A stretch of DNA of 64,000 bases from NCBI GenBank assembly GCA_963701955.1, contig OY969694.1, forward strand, positions 2,046,001 to 2,110,000, read 5' to 3'. Under the pieces are notes generated by a model. It did not search any database. It worked only from the letters and a program-made list of their open reading frames with translations, and was not told the DNA's origin. Below, in pieces: positions 17,153 to 24,279 of this stretch. Made by a program: the position numbers and the translations under genes. How positions within the stretch are numbered: position 1 is the stretch's first letter; each line of letters opens with the position of its first letter. This stretch comes from Bog-473 sp963701955. GTDB taxonomy: Bacteria; Actinomycetota; Acidimicrobiia; Acidimicrobiales; RAAP-2.

Positions 17153-17428
17153 TCAGCCGCCGGCGACGGCCGGGACGATGGACAGGGTCTGGCCGCTGGC
17201 GACCGGCGTGGCCAGGCCGTCGAGAAAGCGGACGTCCTCGTCGGCCAGGAACACATTGACGAACCGGCGCAGGTTCCCCGATTCGTCGAAGAGGCGCTCA
17301 GCCAGGCCGGGGTGGGCTGCGTCGAGTGCCTTGAGGGCCTCGCCGACGGAGGCCCCCTCGACCTCGGTCTCCCCGGAGCCCCCGGTGAGGGTGCGCAACT
17401 GGGTCGGGATACGGACGGTGACGCTCAC
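17153..17428 (-). CDS. MoaD/ThiS-like small sulfur carrier protein
   Basis: A 91-residue beta-grasp protein ending in Gly-Gly (SIVPAVAGG), the C-terminus that is adenylated and thiocarboxylated in MoaD, ThiS and the archaeal small modifiers. The body (VTVRIPTQLRTLTGG, VGEALKALDAAHPGLAERL, RRFVNVFLADEDVRFLDGL) matches the MoaD group. The GTG start overlaps the thrC stop (GTGA, 17425-17428), so it is coupled to threonine synthase and falls under the same SAM riboswitch. No molybdopterin genes are near, so a sulfur carrier for an amino-acid or other thiolation pathway is as likely as MoaD itself. Confidence 0.82.
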   Translation of the reverse strand: MSVTVRIPTQLRTLTGGSGETEVEGASVGEALKALDAAHPGLAERLFDESGNLRRFVNVFLADEDVRFLDGLATPVASGQTLSIVPAVAGG

Positions 17429-18696
17429 TGGGGCAACTCCTCGTGCTCCGGGCCCCCGGTCGCGTCGAGCGCGGCGTCGAAGGCGTCCAAAGTTGGTGTG
17501 ATGGTGGCGGTGGGGACGCCGTGGGCGGACCCCGCGAGAGCTTCCACGGTCTTGAGGCCGTGACCGGTGACCAACGCGACCACCCGCTCGTCGCGACGGA
17601 CGTCCCCCGAAGCGGCCAGCTTGCACAGCGTGGCGATCGTCACCCCGCCCGCGGTCTCGGCGAAGATCCCCTCGGTGCGGGCCAGCAGGGAGATGGCCTC
17701 GAGCACTTCGTCGTCGGTCACGGCGGCACAGGCACCGCCGGTGCGGCGCATCACATCGAGGGCGTACCAACCGTCGGCGGGATTGCCGATGGCCAGGGAC
17801 TTGGCGATGGTGGCCGGCTTGACCGGTCGGATGGCGTCCGCCCCCTCGGCGAAGGCGGTGGCCACTGGCGCGCACCCGACCGGCTGGGCCCCCGAGACCC
17901 GCACCGCGGGCTCCTCGGGCAAGAGGCCCACTTTGCCCAGCTCGGCGAAGCCTTTGGCCACCTTGGTCAGTTGGCTACCCGAGCCGATCGGCACCACCAC
18001 GTGGTCGGGAGCCTGCCAGCCCAGCTGCTCGGCGATCTCGAACGCCAGCGTCTTGGATCCCTCGGCGTAGTAGGTGCGCACGTTGACATTGACGAAGGCC
18101 CATGTCGGGCGCTCGCTGGTCAGCTCTGCACACAGGCGGTTGACGTCGTCGTAGGTCCCCTCGACGGCGATGACCCTCCCCCCGTAGACCGCGGTCATGG
18201 TGATCTTGGCCGCCTCGAGGTCGCTCGGGATCAGCACCACCGAGTCCATGCCTGCACGCGCCGCGTGCGCCGCCACCGAGTTGGCCAGGTTCCCGGTCGA
18301 TGCGCACGCCGCCACCTTGAACCCGAGCTGACGTGCCTTGGTCAGCGCCACCGACACGACGCGGTCCTTGAAAGACCCGGTGGGGTTGGCCGTGTCGTCC
18401 TTGATCCACAGCTCCCCCAACCCCAGTTCGGCGGCCAGCCGGTCGGCGCGCACCAGCGGGGTGAATCCGGCGCCCAGGTCCACCGGCGCGTCGTCGTCGA
18501 CCGGCAGCAGGTCCCGGTAGCGCCAGATCGTCCGCGGACCGGCCTGGATCCGCTCACGGCTGACGGTTGCGGCGATGCGCTCGTAGTCGTACGCCACCTC
18601 GAGCGGCCCGAAGCAGTAGTCGCACACGTGCAGCGCCTCGGCCGGGTAGGCGCGCCCACACTCACGACAGGACAGCCCAGTGACGAAATCGACCAT
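17425..18696 (-). CDS. thrC: Threonine synthase
   Basis: PLP enzyme that turns O-phospho-L-homoserine into threonine. The 423-residue protein starts with a four-Cys ribbon (C10, C13, C25, C28) typical of the archaeal/actinobacterial form, then TPLVRADRLAAELGLGELW, the PLP lysine in NPTGSFKDRVV, ACASTGNLANSVAAHAARAG, and the phosphate loop IGSGSQLTK. ATG 18696 follows a strong GAGGAGG (18701-18707). Upstream is a SAM riboswitch whose closing stem abuts that ribosome-binding site, so SAM should lower ThrC synthesis. The partner downstream is a sulfur carrier protein. Confidence 0.93.
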   Translation of the reverse strand: MVDFVTGLSCRECGRAYPAEALHVCDYCFGPLEVAYDYERIAATVSRERIQAGPRTIWRYRDLLPVDDDAPVDLGAGFTPLVRADRLAAELGLGELWIKDDTANPTGSFKDRVVSVALTKARQLGFKVAACASTGNLANSVAAHAARAGMDSVVLIPSDLEAAKITMTAVYGGRVIAVEGTYDDVNRLCAELTSERPTWAFVNVNVRTYYAEGSKTLAFEIAEQLGWQAPDHVVVPIGSGSQLTKVAKGFAELGKVGLLPEEPAVRVSGAQPVGCAPVATAFAEGADAIRPVKPATIAKSLAIGNPADGWYALDVMRRTGGACAAVTDDEVLEAISLLARTEGIFAETAGGVTIATLCKLAASGDVRRDERVVALVTGHGLKTVEALAGSAHGVPTATITPTLDAFDAALDATGGPEHEELPQ

Positions 18697-18705
18697 CGGT
18701 CCTCC

Positions 18706-18799
18706 TCATCGATCGGGCATTGGCACCAGGTGCTCCGTGTCACGGAAGCACAGGTTGCCGCGACGTCAGCGGGCCCGTCCCTCAGTCGCTCTGGATGAT
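18706..18799 (-). promoter_or_regulatory. SAM riboswitch (SAM-I/S-box type) upstream of thrC
   Basis: Read leftward, the leader contains the S-box core in order: AGAGCGACTGA, GAGGGACGGGCCC, GCTGACGTCGC closing stem P2 with the kink-turn, the invariant GGCAACC, a P3 hairpin GTGCTTCCGT/ACGGAGCAC, and GGTGCCAATGCC. The P1 stem pairs TCATC (18794-18798) with GATGA (18706-18710). The 3' strand of P1 runs straight into GAGGAGG, the thrC ribosome-binding site, so ligand-stabilised P1 would hinder ribosome access. No terminator hairpin is seen, which favours translational control. Confidence 0.88.
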
Positions 18800-18867
18800 G
18801 CGTCCATCGTATCCCGCCCGGAGCGACCGCTCAACGCACGGCACCCACCACCGCGACTGCTTGAATC

Positions 18868-19686
18868 GTGGGCGTGGGCAACACCTACCACCACGGGGAC
18901 TTCCCCACTGAGCTGGTCCTCCATGCGAAGGGACGCACGGGCCGGACGGTCTCGGTGTGCATCCCCGCGCACAACGAGGCCTCAACGGTCGGGTCGGTGG
19001 TCCGGGCCGTGGTCCAACCGTTCGTCGCCGCCCTCGGGGGGAACGGACTGGTCGACGAGGTGATCGTGCTCGACGACGGGTCGCTGGACGACACGGCCGT
19101 CCAGGCCCGCCAGGCCGGTGCCCTCGTGGTGGAGGGCCCGGGAGGTCCGGCGGGGCCCGGCAGTCCCGGCGGCAAGGGCGGCGCCATGGCGGCCGCGCTG
19201 GCGGCGTCGACCGGCGACGTCGTGGTCTTCCTCGATGCGGACGTGGCCAACACCACACCCGCCTTCGTCACCGGGTTGCTCGGGCCGTTGCTCACGACGG
19301 ATCACGTCGCGCTGGTGAAGGGCTTCTACACCCGCCCCCTTCACGGTGAGCCCACGGGAGGCGGCCGGGTGACCGAGCTCGTGGCGCGACCGATCATCGA
19401 GCTCCTCTATCCCGAGCTCTCGTGGGTGCGCCAGCCGCTCGCCGGCGAGACGGCGGCACATCGCCGGGTGCTCGAGAAGGTGGGGTTCGCCCAGGGCTAC
19501 GGCGTCGAGCTCGGACTGCTGATCGACGTGGCCAGGGCGTTGGGTCCCCACGCGCTCGCACAGGTCGACCTCGGCGAGCGCATCCACCGCAACCGGCCTC
19601 TGCACGAATTGCGCCCCCAGGCCGTCGACGTGCTGCGCGCCGCACTCGAACGGGCCGGCGCCCCGGGTTGGGCCACCGGGCCATGA
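18868..19686 (+). CDS. gpgS: Glucosyl-3-phosphoglycerate synthase
   Basis: GT81-type glycosyltransferase that joins UDP- or GDP-glucose to 3-phosphoglycerate, the first step to glucosylglycerate and to methylglucose lipopolysaccharides. The 272-residue protein has the nucleotide-sugar entry motif VSVCIPAHNEASTVGSVV, the metal-binding LDADVAN, and the family stretch GGRVTELVARPIIELLYPEL, all characteristic of GpgS. GTG 18868 and GTG 18874 are both possible starts. The stop overlaps the otsA start as ATGA, so the gene is coupled to trehalose phosphate synthesis. It is divergent from thrC, sharing the 70 bp beyond the riboswitch. Confidence 0.9.
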   Translation: MGVGNTYHHGDFPTELVLHAKGRTGRTVSVCIPAHNEASTVGSVVRAVVQPFVAALGGNGLVDEVIVLDDGSLDDTAVQARQAGALVVEGPGGPAGPGSPGGKGGAMAAALAASTGDVVVFLDADVANTTPAFVTGLLGPLLTTDHVALVKGFYTRPLHGEPTGGGRVTELVARPIIELLYPELSWVRQPLAGETAAHRRVLEKVGFAQGYGVELGLLIDVARALGPHALAQVDLGERIHRNRPLHELRPQAVDVLRAALERAGAPGWATGP

Positions 19687-21095
19687 GCCAGCCCGCCCCG
19701 GGCGGCGCCGCCCGCGAGCTCGTCGTCGTCTCCAACCGCGGCCCGCTCAGCTTCCGCAGCGGGCCCGACGGCACACTCGTGCCCGCGCCGGCCGGTGGTG
19801 GACTCGCCTCGTCGCTGCAGCGACTCTTGGCCGGGAGCGGGACGACCTGGGCCTCGGTGACGATGGGGGCGGCCGACCGCGAGGCCGTCGCCCGCGGGCT
19901 GATGTCCCTCGACGGGCTCGACCTCGTCCCGGTGGTCGTCGACGACGACACCTACCGCCAGGCCTATGACGTGGTGGCCAACACCACGCTCTGGTATTGC
20001 CATCACCACCTGTTCGACCTTCCCTGCCGACCGCGGTTCGACCACCGCTGGCGTGAGGCGTGGGACGGGTACCGGGCCTACAACCGGGCCGTGGCCGACG
20101 TCGTCACGGCGCACACCGCGCCGGGCGGCACCGTCCTGGTACAGGACTACCACTTCTCGCTGCTGGGTCGGATGCTCACCGAGGCTCGGCCGGACCTGCA
20201 CACGGTGCACTTCTTGCACACGCCGTTCGCCGCGCCCGCGATGTTCGGCGTCCTCCCCGACGCCGTGGCCGACGAGCTGCTCGACGGTATGGCGGGCTTC
20301 GCCGCCTGCGGCTTCCACGCCCGCGCCTGGGAGGCGGGCTTCGTCGACTGTTACGAGGCGGCGGGGAGGCCGGCTCCGCCATCGTTCGTGGCGCCGTTGG
20401 GGATCGATGCGGGAATGCTCGAAGCCGAGGCGGCGACGCCGGAGTGCTCGGCGGCGGCGGCGGCCCTGCGGGCCGAGGTGGGCGGACGCCGCATCATCGC
20501 CCGGACGGATCGGATGGAGCCCTCGAAGAACATCGTGCGGGGGATGCTGGCGTTCGAGGAGCTCCTGCGTGCCCACCCAGAGTGGCGCGGTGAGGTGGTG
20601 CACGTGGCCTTCGCCTATCCGTCGCGGCAAGGGCTGGCGGAGTATCTCGCCTACGGCGCCGACGTGGAGCACACGGCCGAGCGGATCAACCACGAGTTCG
20701 GCTCCGCGGCGGACGGATGGACGCCGATCGTGCTCTCGGTCGAGGACGACCGCGCCCGCTCGCTGGCCGCTCTCTCACTCTCCGACGTGCTCCTGGTCAA
20801 CCCGGTGCGCGACGGCCTCAACCTGGTGGCCAAGGAGGGGCCGCTCCTCAACACGGTCGACGGCGTGCTCGTGCTGTCCCGCCTCGCCGGGGCCTGGGAC
20901 GAACTGTCACTCGACGGTCAGGGGGCGCTGGGAGTCAACCCCTTCGACGTCGTGGCCACCGCCGACGCCCTGCACACCGCCCTGTCGATGGGCCCCGACG
21001 AGCGGGCGGCGCGGGCCTCCGCGTTGAAGTCCGCGGTGCGTGCCCGGACTTCGGCGCACTGGTGGGACGACCAGCTGGCGGCGGTTCAGCGCTGA
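19683..21095 (+). CDS. otsA: Trehalose-6-phosphate synthase-like GT20 glycosyltransferase
   Basis: GT20 enzyme of 470 residues expected to join glucose from a sugar nucleotide to glucose-6-phosphate. Seen: VVSNRGPLSF, WYCHHHLFDLP, VLVQDYHFSLL and FLHTPFAAP. The nucleotide-binding loop reads ARTDRMEPSKNIVRG instead of the common RLDYTKGI. Near the C-terminus NPVRDGLNLVAKE is the usual GT20 signature. The divergent loop marks a subgroup found next to gpgS in several actinobacteria (recollection), so the acceptor might differ from glucose-6-phosphate. Convergent otsB on the other strand overlaps its last 10 bp. Confidence 0.82.
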   Translation: MSQPAPGGAARELVVVSNRGPLSFRSGPDGTLVPAPAGGGLASSLQRLLAGSGTTWASVTMGAADREAVARGLMSLDGLDLVPVVVDDDTYRQAYDVVANTTLWYCHHHLFDLPCRPRFDHRWREAWDGYRAYNRAVADVVTAHTAPGGTVLVQDYHFSLLGRMLTEARPDLHTVHFLHTPFAAPAMFGVLPDAVADELLDGMAGFAACGFHARAWEAGFVDCYEAAGRPAPPSFVAPLGIDAGMLEAEAATPECSAAAAALRAEVGGRRIIARTDRMEPSKNIVRGMLAFEELLRAHPEWRGEVVHVAFAYPSRQGLAEYLAYGADVEHTAERINHEFGSAADGWTPIVLSVEDDRARSLAALSLSDVLLVNPVRDGLNLVAKEGPLLNTVDGVLVLSRLAGAWDELSLDGQGALGVNPFDVVATADALHTALSMGPDERAARASALKSAVRARTSAHWWDDQLAAVQR

Positions 21096-21988
21096 GGCGG
21101 CCCGGGGTCGGGGGGATCGGGGGGATCGGGGGGGTCGGGGGCCTCGGTGACGTCGGTGCCATCGGTGCCATCGGTGCCCGCCAGGGCGTGCAGCAGCTCA
21201 ACGGCGCCGGTGGCTCCATTCACGGTGACGTCGGCCCGTGCGGCCACCTCGGGCGGGCTCTCATCGTCGACCGCGGCGACCCTCACCGCGTCGAACCGGC
21301 TGCCCTCAGGTGTCCGGAGCTCGCTGAGCGCGTCGAAGGCGGGGATGTCACCCATGTCGTCGCCGAACACCGCGGCATGTCGGAGCGCGTCCACCCCTGA
21401 CCGTCGGTCGTGTTCGGCCACCAGGGCCTGGACCACCGTTCCCTTGTCGACGTGGAGCGGTGGACGGAGCTCGCGCTCGGCCCGGCCCTGGTGCACCAGG
21501 AGCCCGCGTGTCGCATGCTGACGCTCGGCGAAATCGAGCACCCAGTCCCGGTGTTGGGGGGCGTTGCGCCAGTGCAACGTCACGGTGAGGCCCTTGGGCT
21601 CGACGAACACCCCCCGAGGTGCCGCCACCGTCGCCTCGTGCACGACGCGGTCGATCACCTCCGCCCAGGCGTCGTGCTCGGGCCCGCGCAGTGCCCTCTC
21701 GAGACCGTAGAGCCCGGCGAGCTCCACCCCGACGGGATTCCCCAGCGCCTCGCGCAAGAACGCGGTGGGGCGGCCCGACACCACGGCCACGAGCGCGAAC
21801 CGGCGCGCCAGTCGGGCCAGGAGAGCCGGAACGCCCGGTAAGGGTCGGGCGTCCCGCGGGTCGGGGACGACGGCGGACAGCGTGCCGTCGAAATCGAGGA
21901 ACAGGGCGGTTCGGGCCGGGTCGGCCGCCAAGGAGCGCAGCGCTGGCACGACGGGCGTCGCGACCGGCTCGCCGGCCCCGCCGCGCAA
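21086..21988 (-). CDS. otsB: Trehalose-6-phosphate phosphatase
   Basis: HAD-family phosphatase that removes phosphate from trehalose-6-phosphate. The nucleophile motif is LFLDFDGTLSAV, motif II is VVSGRPTAF, and HVDKGTVVQAL with FGDDMGDIPAF gives the later HAD motifs. The body is about 260 residues; the final 30 are an odd low-complexity tail (GTDGTDGTD then PDPPDPPDPPDP) written by simple DNA repeats. The listed start is a TTG; a GTG at 21949 (VPALRSLAADPA) is an equally good choice. It opposes gpgS-otsA, overlapping the otsA end, so together they form a trehalose module read from both strands. Confidence 0.87.
   Translation of the reverse strand: MRGGAGEPVATPVVPALRSLAADPARTALFLDFDGTLSAVVPDPRDARPLPGVPALLARLARRFALVAVVSGRPTAFLREALGNPVGVELAGLYGLERALRGPEHDAWAEVIDRVVHEATVAAPRGVFVEPKGLTVTLHWRNAPQHRDWVLDFAERQHATRGLLVHQGRAERELRPPLHVDKGTVVQALVAEHDRRSGVDALRHAAVFGDDMGDIPAFDALSELRTPEGSRFDAVRVAAVDDESPPEVAARADVTVNGATGAVELLHALAGTDGTDGTDVTEAPDPPDPPDPPDPGPPQR
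21105..21141 (+). repeat. G-run array, predicted G-quadruplex
   Basis: Five runs of 4 to 7 G separated by two- or three-base loops (TC, ATC, ATC, TC) occur on the + strand right after the otsA stop and inside the 3' end of otsB. The spacing fits the classic G-quadruplex pattern. On the other strand it encodes the Pro-Asp tail of OtsB. Confidence 0.7.
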
Positions 21989-21990
21989 GG

Positions 21991-22629
21991 TCAGGAGCTC
22001 GCGGTCGTCGTGGTGGTTGTCGAGGCCAGGTCCTGCCCGATGACGACGACCACGTCGGTTCCCGTCACCCCGTTGACCGGCACCGACGTGGTCAGTGGGA
22101 GCACCTCACTCTGCTTCACGCCGATGGAGCTGGCGATCGTCTGGGCCGCCGCCTGCTGGCCCGCGACGTAGTACACGGCCGAGGTGGTCTGAGGGGTCGT
22201 GGTGTCCAGCGGCGTCTTCATGGCGAACCCGCTGGCGCCGATCACCGTCGAGTAGTGGGCGGCGAGACCGGGGGTGCTCGTCCCGTTGGCCACGACGACG
22301 CTCACCGAACCGTGGGGGACCGTCGTCGTCGTTGCGCCTCCCGAGGACCGCGAGTGCGCCGTGGTCGTGGTGGTCGACCCATGGGCGGCGGTCGTGGTGG
22401 TCGACCCATGGGCGGCGGTCGTGGTCGATCCGGCCGCCCCGCCCGACGCGACCGTCGTGGTGGTGGTCGACGAGGTTGTCGGGAGCCCCGAGGGTGGTGA
22501 ACTCACGCTGGGCCGGGTGCCCACGGCGACGAGGACCGCCACAGCCACCACGAAGACGACCAGCACCGCCGCCGCCTTGGGGACTGACAGCGTGCTCGAC
22601 GTCCCCGATGGCGGCCCCTCCGACTCCAC
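21991..22629 (-). CDS. Membrane-anchored LytR_C-domain protein
   Basis: A 212-residue protein with a short cytoplasmic start, one membrane anchor (AAAVLVVFVVAVAVLVAVG, about 19-37), a long Thr/Ser/Gly-rich linker (about 40-105) and a C-terminal LytR_C domain (VSVVVANGTSTPGLAAHYS to TDVVVVIGQDL). LytR_C is an extracellular module often attached to LytR-CpsA-Psr enzymes, but the catalytic part is absent here. The linker is encoded by tandem DNA repeats. A role at the cell wall is inferred only from domain and topology. Start ATG 22629 gives the expected N-in topology. Confidence 0.8.
   Translation of the reverse strand: MESEGPPSGTSSTLSVPKAAAVLVVFVVAVAVLVAVGTRPSVSSPPSGLPTTSSTTTTTVASGGAAGSTTTAAHGSTTTTAAHGSTTTTTAHSRSSGGATTTTVPHGSVSVVVANGTSTPGLAAHYSTVIGASGFAMKTPLDTTTPQTTSAVYYVAGQQAAAQTIASSIGVKQSEVLPLTTSVPVNGVTGTDVVVVIGQDLASTTTTTTASS
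22363..22427. repeat. 27-bp tandem repeat in the Thr-rich linker
   Basis: Two exact copies of a 27-bp unit (22363-22389 and 22390-22416) plus the start of a third, encoding AAHGSTTTT repeats in the LytR_C protein. The unit is a multiple of three, so copy number can change without a frameshift. Confidence 0.85.
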
Positions 22630-22723
22630 GACCGTCCAGCCTGCCGTGCCACCCCCTCCGGTGCAAGCCTTTGCGCACTCCGTGTCCCAGAATGCCGGGA
22701 ACGGAGCGATAGCCTGGGCCGGC

Positions 22724-22796
22724 GCCCGAGTAGCTCAGTTGGTAGAGCACTTCACTTGTAATGAAGATGTCGCGGGTTCGATTCCTGCCTCGGGCT
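22724..22796 (+). tRNA. tRNA-Thr (anticodon UGU)
   Basis: 73-nt cloverleaf: acceptor GCCCGAG/CTCGGGC, D-arm GCTC...GAGC with GGT, anticodon stem CTTCA/TGAAG with loop CTTGTAA (anticodon TGT), T-arm GCGGG-TTCGATT-CCTGC. CCA is not encoded. Reads ACA and probably other ACN threonine codons. Confidence 0.96.
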
Positions 22797-22818
22797 CGGG
22801 ACACTGCCTCGGGCTCGG
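22785..22818 (+). repeat. Direct duplication of the tRNA-Thr 3' end
   Basis: The 15-mer CTGCCTCGGGCTCGG, which starts in the T-arm and covers the acceptor 3' strand of the tRNA, is repeated 19 bp downstream (22785-22799 and 22804-22818). Duplicated tRNA 3' ends are the usual mark of integrase attachment, but here nothing lies between the copies. Confidence 0.6.
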
Positions 22819-22905
22819 TTGTCCACCCGAAGCCCATCTCGTCGTGGGCACGCGTGGGCGCGCAGGTCGGCCGCTCGCGGGGAACGCGAGAACACGGAGG
22901 TGCAC

Positions 22906-23325
22906 ATGCTGTCGGACTTCAAGAAGTTCATCCTTCGGGGCAACGTGGTGGACCTGGCCGTCGCCGTGGTGGTCGGTGTCGCCTTCACCGCCATGATCAC
23001 GGCGTTCGTGGCGGACATCGTCACGCCGCTGATCGCCGCCATCTTCGGCAAGCCCGACTTCTCGAACCTGACCTTCACCGTGCACCACTCCAGGTTCAGG
23101 TACGGATCGTTCCTCAACGCCGTCCTCGCGTTCGTGATCGTGGCCACGGCGGTGTTCTTCGCGGTCGTGGTGCCCCTGACCGCCCTCATGCGCCGTCTCA
23201 ACCTGATACCTGAGGTGGACGCCGAGCCCGAGAGGAGGGCGTGCCCCGAGTGCCTCAGCGAGATCCCGGTCGAGGCGAGGCGTTGCGCCTTCTGCACCGC
23301 CGAGGTGGGCGCCGCCCCGGCATGA
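22906..23325 (+). CDS. mscL: Large-conductance mechanosensitive channel MscL
   Basis: Pentameric emergency valve that opens on membrane tension. The N-terminal LSDFKKFILRGNVVDLAVA and first pore helix VVVGVAFTAMITAFVADIVT are canonical, and the second helix is SFLNAVLAFVIVATAVFFAV. The 139-residue protein adds a C-terminal CPECLSEIPVEARRCAFC zinc-ribbon motif (two CxxC pairs) after the second helix, absent from E. coli MscL. ATG 22906 has GGAGG 5 bp upstream, which fixes the start. A perfect hairpin follows the stop. Together with gpgS and otsAB it makes an osmotic-stress neighbourhood. Confidence 0.94.
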   Translation: MLSDFKKFILRGNVVDLAVAVVVGVAFTAMITAFVADIVTPLIAAIFGKPDFSNLTFTVHHSRFRYGSFLNAVLAFVIVATAVFFAVVVPLTALMRRLNLIPEVDAEPERRACPECLSEIPVEARRCAFCTAEVGAAPA

Positions 23326-23326
23326 A

Positions 23327-23354
23327 CCGGTGCCCGGTGGCGACCGGGCACCGG
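23327..23354. terminator. Hairpin between convergent mscL and rlmB
   Basis: Perfect 12-bp stem (23327-23338 with 23343-23354) and a GGCG tetraloop directly after the mscL stop. No T-run is present on either side, so efficiency as an intrinsic terminator is uncertain, but position between convergent genes suits a two-way terminator. Confidence 0.7.
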
Positions 23355-23370
23355 GACTCGATCCGGCGGG

Positions 23371-24279
23371 TCAGCGGCGCGGCGCGCGCGTCGTGGAGCC
23401 CGGGGAGGATGCCGCTCGCTGGCGTGCCACCTCGAAACAGGCCACGGCGGCGGCAGCCCCCACGTTGAGCGACGGCAGCTTCCCATGTTGGGGGATGGCG
23501 ACGACGGCGTCGCAGCGACGACGCACCAGCGGCGCCAAACCCTTCTCCTCGCCACCGACGACGAGGGCCACGGGGCCAACACCCAGCGGCAGTTCGTAGA
23601 GCGACCCGGTCGACTCCCCCGCCAGTCCGACCGTCCACACCCCCCGGTCACGCAGCTGGCTCAGGGCGGCCGGCACACCCCCCACGACGGCGAAAGGCAG
23701 GTGCTCGATCGCCCCGGCAGCCGTCTTGGTGACCGTCGGCGACACCCGGGCCGAGCGGTGGCGCGGCAGCACCACGCCCGTGACGCCGGCACACTCCGCG
23801 CTGCGCAGGAGGGCACCGAGGTTGCGCGGGTCGGTGACGCCGGCCGCCACCAACAGGAACGGCGCGGTGTGGGGGGGGCTGGCGGTGCACAGATCGTCGA
23901 GTGCAACCGGCTCGAGCGGAGCGGCCAGGGCAAGCACCCCCTGGTGAGCATCGGTGCGTGCCTGCGTATCGAGGCGGGCGCGCGGCACCGTCTCGACGGG
24001 CACACGACGGCGTGCCGCCATCTCTTCGATCCGGTCGAGCAGCGGGGAGGGGTCCTGGTCCTCGACCATGATCACCCGCTTCACGGCGCGGCGCCCGACG
24101 GTCAGGAGCTCGAGCACGGCTCGGCGGCCCTCGACCTGGTCGCCGCCGAGCTCTCCGTGGGCCACGGGGCGCTGGCGCGGCGGGCCTGAGCGATCCTGGC
24201 CTCGCCGCGTCCCCGAACGCGTGTCGGGGCGGGGCGCGGCACCACGCTTCCCGCCTCGCGGGACCGGGCGGCGACTCAC
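23371..24279 (-). CDS. rlmB: SpoU/TrmH-family 23S rRNA 2'-O-methyltransferase (RlmB type)
   Basis: SPOUT methyltransferase that uses SAM to 2'-O-methylate rRNA, probably G2251-equivalent. After a basic, disordered N-terminus of about 45 residues come the L30e-like RNA-binding part (GRRAVLELLTVGRRAVKRV) and the knotted domain: VAAGVTDPRNLGALLRSAE, VVGGEEKGLAPLVRRRCD and LPSLNVGAAAAVACFEVA. Those are TrmH motifs 1 to 3. GTG 24279 overlaps the ispF stop as GTGA, as these genes usually do. The rRNA position is by family analogy. Confidence 0.9.
   Translation of the reverse strand: MSRRPVPRGGKRGAAPRPDTRSGTRRGQDRSGPPRQRPVAHGELGGDQVEGRRAVLELLTVGRRAVKRVIMVEDQDPSPLLDRIEEMAARRRVPVETVPRARLDTQARTDAHQGVLALAAPLEPVALDDLCTASPPHTAPFLLVAAGVTDPRNLGALLRSAECAGVTGVVLPRHRSARVSPTVTKTAAGAIEHLPFAVVGGVPAALSQLRDRGVWTVGLAGESTGSLYELPLGVGPVALVVGGEEKGLAPLVRRRCDAVVAIPQHGKLPSLNVGAAAAVACFEVARQRAASSPGSTTRAPRR

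Noticed and set aside
18706..18799. SAM-IV or T-box leader instead of SAM-I
   Set aside because: The GAGGGACnGGCCC...GGCAACC...GGTGCCAAT order is that of SAM-I; no specifier loop or T-box sequence is present. A SAM-I/IV variant cannot be excluded without a covariance search.
22724..22818. Integrated mobile element at tRNA-Thr
   Set aside because: The duplicated 3' ends are 4 bp apart and no integrase or foreign genes follow; mscL comes next.
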